From Treponema sp. (GTDB lineage: Bacteria > Spirochaetota > Spirochaetia > Treponematales > Treponemataceae): a stretch of DNA of 64,000 nucleotides. Position numbers and translations under genes: made by a program. The notes beneath the pieces were generated by a model. It saw only the letters and a program-made list of their open reading frames with translations. It was not told the origin of the DNA and made no database searches. This document shows, piece by piece, positions 61,506 to 64,000 of the stretch (the stretch's first letter is position 1; each line of letters begins with the position of its first letter). The stretch covers positions 18,614 to 82,613 of the forward strand of contig JAFLSO010000007.1 of NCBI GenBank assembly GCA_022510925.1. The letters run 5' to 3'.

Positions 61506-63843
61506 CAGATTCTATGCGGGCCTGTGGGTCCTGTTCCATGCGGGAATCATTCTCGCTTTCGCGGTAAGCCTTTTTCTGGGCAGGCCTCTCTCCGTTGACG
61601 CGGATCTTTTCCACATGCTTCCCTCATCGACTCTGGGAAAGGCGATGGGCGAGGCTGATGAGAAACTCTCCGAGGCCACATCAAGGAACGTGTTCGTCCT
61701 TTTCTCTCACGAGGACTTTGAGGCGGCAAGGCTCGCGGCGGAGACGGCATACGGTCGCCTTAAGGACAACGAATTTTTCACCTCCGTTCAGTTGTATGCG
61801 GACGCATCCGCTCTCTCGGAGATACAGGATTTCATCCATCCGTACAGGTGGCGGCTTCTCTCCGACTCCGAGATTGCGGCCCTTGAGGAGGACGGCGGTC
61901 CTGCGCGGTTTGCGGACACGGCCCTGGCGGGAGCATACGGCGCTTTCTCTCTCTCATCGCTAGATTACATTTACGAGGATCCGTTCATGCTGGACGAATA
62001 TGCCGTAAGACGCTACATGGCCGCTGCGCAGGACGCGGGGACCTCAATGCGCCCTAAAGACGGAGTCCTTGCCTCTGAATACGAGGGCCGCTGGTATGTG
62101 ATGATCCGCGGCTCTCTCACTAAGGAAGGTGCCGCCATCGCGCGGAAAGAAAGCGGAATCTCCGCCATTTATGACGCGTGCTCTCCGCTTGAGAAGGACG
62201 GAATAAAAATCGTCTACTCGGGGCCCTCTTTCCACAGCTACTACAGCTCGAATTCAGCAGTAAAGGAAATCACCCTGATCTCCGCGATAACTCTGTCGCT
62301 CGTGGTGATAATGCTCCTTGCGATTTTTAAAAGCGCTCTTCCCATAGCAGCGTCTGTCGCGGGCATACTTGTCTCTGTGGCGGCGGCATTCTCTGCCACG
62401 CATCTGATTTTCGGCCAGATACACATACTGACACTTGTTCTTGGGACATCGCTCATCGGCTCGTGCATAGACTACAGCCTTCACTTTTTCATAAACTGGA
62501 AAGCCAACACGTCCCTGGGCTCAGGAAGAGATGTACGCTCGTATCTTCTTAAAGGACTTTCGCTCTCTCTCGCGTCAACGCTGATTTGCTATTTCAGCCT
62601 GGTGTTCGCTCCGTTCGGACTTTTGAAGCAGATGGGAGTTTTCTCGTTCACGGGCATACTGAGCTCTTTCCTTAGCGTCACGGCGATTTATCCGCTCTTT
62701 AGGCTTCAGAGCCCTGAGAAAAGAAACATTCCCCTGCTTAAGTTCTACAGGGAGCCCGGGCTTTCTAAGAAAAGGAACGCATGGATATGGATTACGCTTG
62801 CCGCGGTCTCCGTTATGGGCACTGTCCTTTTTGCTCTCAGGAGCGGCCTCCGCATAGAGAACGACATGAACAGGCTCTACGTGATGAAGGGCAGGCTCAA
62901 GGACGACACCGAGCTCTCGGCCAAGGTTACCGGCTACAACGCGCAGGGCTGGTTCATAATCAGCGGCGATTCCGAGGAGGAGCTTCTTCAGACCGAGGAG
63001 GCCCTGTGCTCGCGCCTTGACACATTGAGGCTGGAAGGAAAAGGAAGCGCGTATCTTTCGCTCTCCAGGTTCGTTCCGTCGCTTGAGAAGCAGGAGAGGT
63101 CCCTTGCCGCCGCGCGGAGGCTCCTGCCGCTTTTGCCTGAGCAGATGTCCATGCTGGGCTTTGACTCCGAGGATGACATAGAGGCGGTCATATCTGACTT
63201 TGAGAATTCCCCGGCGCTTCTTCCGGGAGAGGCGCTTCCTGACGCGGTGTCATCAATTCCGTCCATGCTGTGGCTGGGCCGGATAGAGGGAAGGCACTAT
63301 TCCGTGGTGCTTCCTGTGAGCAGCGACGGAGACGCGGACTTCAGGCAGATAGCATCGGAAATGCAGAACGTCTACTACGAGAACAAGATGGACGACCTGG
63401 GGAAAGGCCTTGACGGTCTTACAAGGCTCATCGCGCTTCTTTTCGCCGCGGCCTATGCGGTCATAATCATCGTGCTGAAATTCTTCTATCCCTGGCGCGA
63501 GACTTTGAAAATCGCATCGATTCCTCTTCTGAGCGTGCTGGTGATTCTGACAGTGTTCGTGGTATTCGGGATTCCCATAGAGTTCTTCGCGTTCACCGGG
63601 ATGATTCTGGTGTTCGGGCTAGGGCTGGACTACGTGATATACATGATGGAGAATTTAAAGCGCGCATCAGGAGCGGAAGATGACGGAAGCCGGAAGCTTG
63701 AGCCGTTCGCGATTTTAATCTCGTTCATAACGACGGCGGTATCATTCGGGGCGCTCTCCCTCAGCACGTTCGTTCCTGTCCACACGATGGGGCTCACGAT
63801 TTTCCTGGGGCTTGTGACGGCGTTCCTCTGCACGCTCTTTTAG
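61477..63843 (+). CDS. MMPL/RND-type lipid exporter
   Basis: 788 residues. Start ATG at 61477 overlaps the end of the LolA-like gene by 29 nt; a longer frame inside that gene is rejected. TM1 near 12-34, a large periplasmic domain, then five helices at about 255-405 including GTSLIGSCIDYSLHFF with the proton-relay Asp, TM7 near 428-448, second periplasmic domain, and the matching helices at about 655-788 with GLGLDYVIYMME. This duplicated plan is that of the MMPL predicted exporters that pair with LolA-like proteins. It should lift a lipid out of the inner membrane to the carrier. Confidence 0.9.
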   Translation: MKKKPISQSNRFYAGLWVLFHAGIILAFAVSLFLGRPLSVDADLFHMLPSSTLGKAMGEADEKLSEATSRNVFVLFSHEDFEAARLAAETAYGRLKDNEFFTSVQLYADASALSEIQDFIHPYRWRLLSDSEIAALEEDGGPARFADTALAGAYGAFSLSSLDYIYEDPFMLDEYAVRRYMAAAQDAGTSMRPKDGVLASEYEGRWYVMIRGSLTKEGAAIARKESGISAIYDACSPLEKDGIKIVYSGPSFHSYYSSNSAVKEITLISAITLSLVVIMLLAIFKSALPIAASVAGILVSVAAAFSATHLIFGQIHILTLVLGTSLIGSCIDYSLHFFINWKANTSLGSGRDVRSYLLKGLSLSLASTLICYFSLVFAPFGLLKQMGVFSFTGILSSFLSVTAIYPLFRLQSPEKRNIPLLKFYREPGLSKKRNAWIWITLAAVSVMGTVLFALRSGLRIENDMNRLYVMKGRLKDDTELSAKVTGYNAQGWFIISGDSEEELLQTEEALCSRLDTLRLEGKGSAYLSLSRFVPSLEKQERSLAAARRLLPLLPEQMSMLGFDSEDDIEAVISDFENSPALLPGEALPDAVSSIPSMLWLGRIEGRHYSVVLPVSSDGDADFRQIASEMQNVYYENKMDDLGKGLDGLTRLIALLFAAAYAVIIIVLKFFYPWRETLKIASIPLLSVLVILTVFVVFGIPIEFFAFTGMILVFGLGLDYVIYMMENLKRASGAEDDGSRKLEPFAILISFITTAVSFGALSLSTFVPVHTMGLTIFLGLVTAFLCTLF

Positions 63844-63853
63844 TTCCTCGCCC

Positions 63854-64000
63854 TCACAATCCGCGCGTTCGCGACGAAGTGTTTGCATGCGGGGCAGGGG
63901 CGAGGTATGCCTTTATGCCGCGGCGGATGTTCGGATGGTCGTCAAAAATAAAATATCGTTTTGTCATAGTTTGTACAGGGCGATGCCCCTTGCGTCAATC
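63854..64000 (-). other. Scraps of minus-strand coding sequence at the window edge
   Basis: From the right edge one minus-strand frame reads IDARGIALYKL and stops at 63964-63966. The stop overlaps (ATGA) a 37-codon frame starting MTKRYFIFDDHPN and ending at 63854. A third frame over the same DNA reads PRPCPACKHFVANARIV, a CxxC ribbon-like string, to a stop at about 63842-63844. Either a gene end plus a short gene, or one gene broken by a frameshift. Too little sequence to name. Confidence 0.3.

Noticed and set aside
1-64000. CRISPR arrays, insertion sequences, prophage or integration sites
   Set aside because: No spaced direct repeats, transposase or integrase genes, or flanking duplications were seen.

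Overview
The window looks like chromosomal DNA of a spirochaete of the genus Treponema, probably a free-living or gut/rumen type that makes its own amino acids. This is inference from gene content, not a database match. The main evidence is a cheA-cheW-cheX-cheY operon in treponemal order with a CheW fused to a CheR-like domain, a GTP-type PEP carboxykinase, a DUF4954 protein, LL-diaminopimelate aminotransferase and several exported beta-rich proteins. No phage, IS element, CRISPR array or rRNA was seen.

Layout. 1-2303: 3'-truncated dapL and a putative outer-membrane beta-barrel protein, both on the minus strand. 2526-7503: flagellar chemotaxis operon cheA-cheW/R-like-cheX-cheY with a terminator. 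7638-7774: an unnamed, strongly terminated small RNA. 7791-11473: pepF-dgt-5-formyl-THF cyclo-ligase. 11491-16687: divergent M16-like and DUF4954 genes. 16750-16831: tRNA-Leu(GAG). 17015-19387: an orphan sugar ABC ATPase and an aldo/keto reductase. 19602-34198: a ten-gene second chemosensory operon (two small CheW-like/unknown proteins, CheB, CheR-TPR, CheA-receiver hybrid, pseudo-receiver/adenylate cyclase, four tandem six-TM receptors). 34217-45998: M28 peptidase, adenosine deaminase, GH2 glycosidase, SPOR protein, pyridoxal kinase with a divergent PdxR-type regulator, glyA and an RNB exoribonuclease. 46171-48325: lysC-dapB. 48454-51903: a LysM/degenerate M23 protein, a small membrane protein, and leuA behind a leucine leader-peptide attenuator. 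52050-58269: prfA-prmC, pckA, a small membrane protein and gltX. 58464-63843: an operon GH3-type adenylating enzyme-HAD-LolA-like-MMPL exporter that looks like a lipid-export unit. The last 160 bases carry scraps of minus-strand coding sequence.

How the genes work together. Two separate chemosensory systems are present. The first should drive the flagella (CheA to CheY, reset by CheX). The second has no CheY or phosphatase but contains a class III cyclase, so its most economical output is cAMP. lysC, dapB and dapL belong to the DapL route to diaminopimelate and lysine. PdxY and the PdxR-type regulator form a PLP-salvage switch beside PLP-dependent glyA.

The most unexpected signal is in the promoters. 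In about half of the transcription units a -10 hexamer sits only 6-9 nt before the start codon with no Shine-Dalgarno sequence, which predicts widespread leaderless mRNAs. The leucine leader peptide itself is one of them. Promoter, hairpin and motif statements are read by eye; no search or folding program was run.
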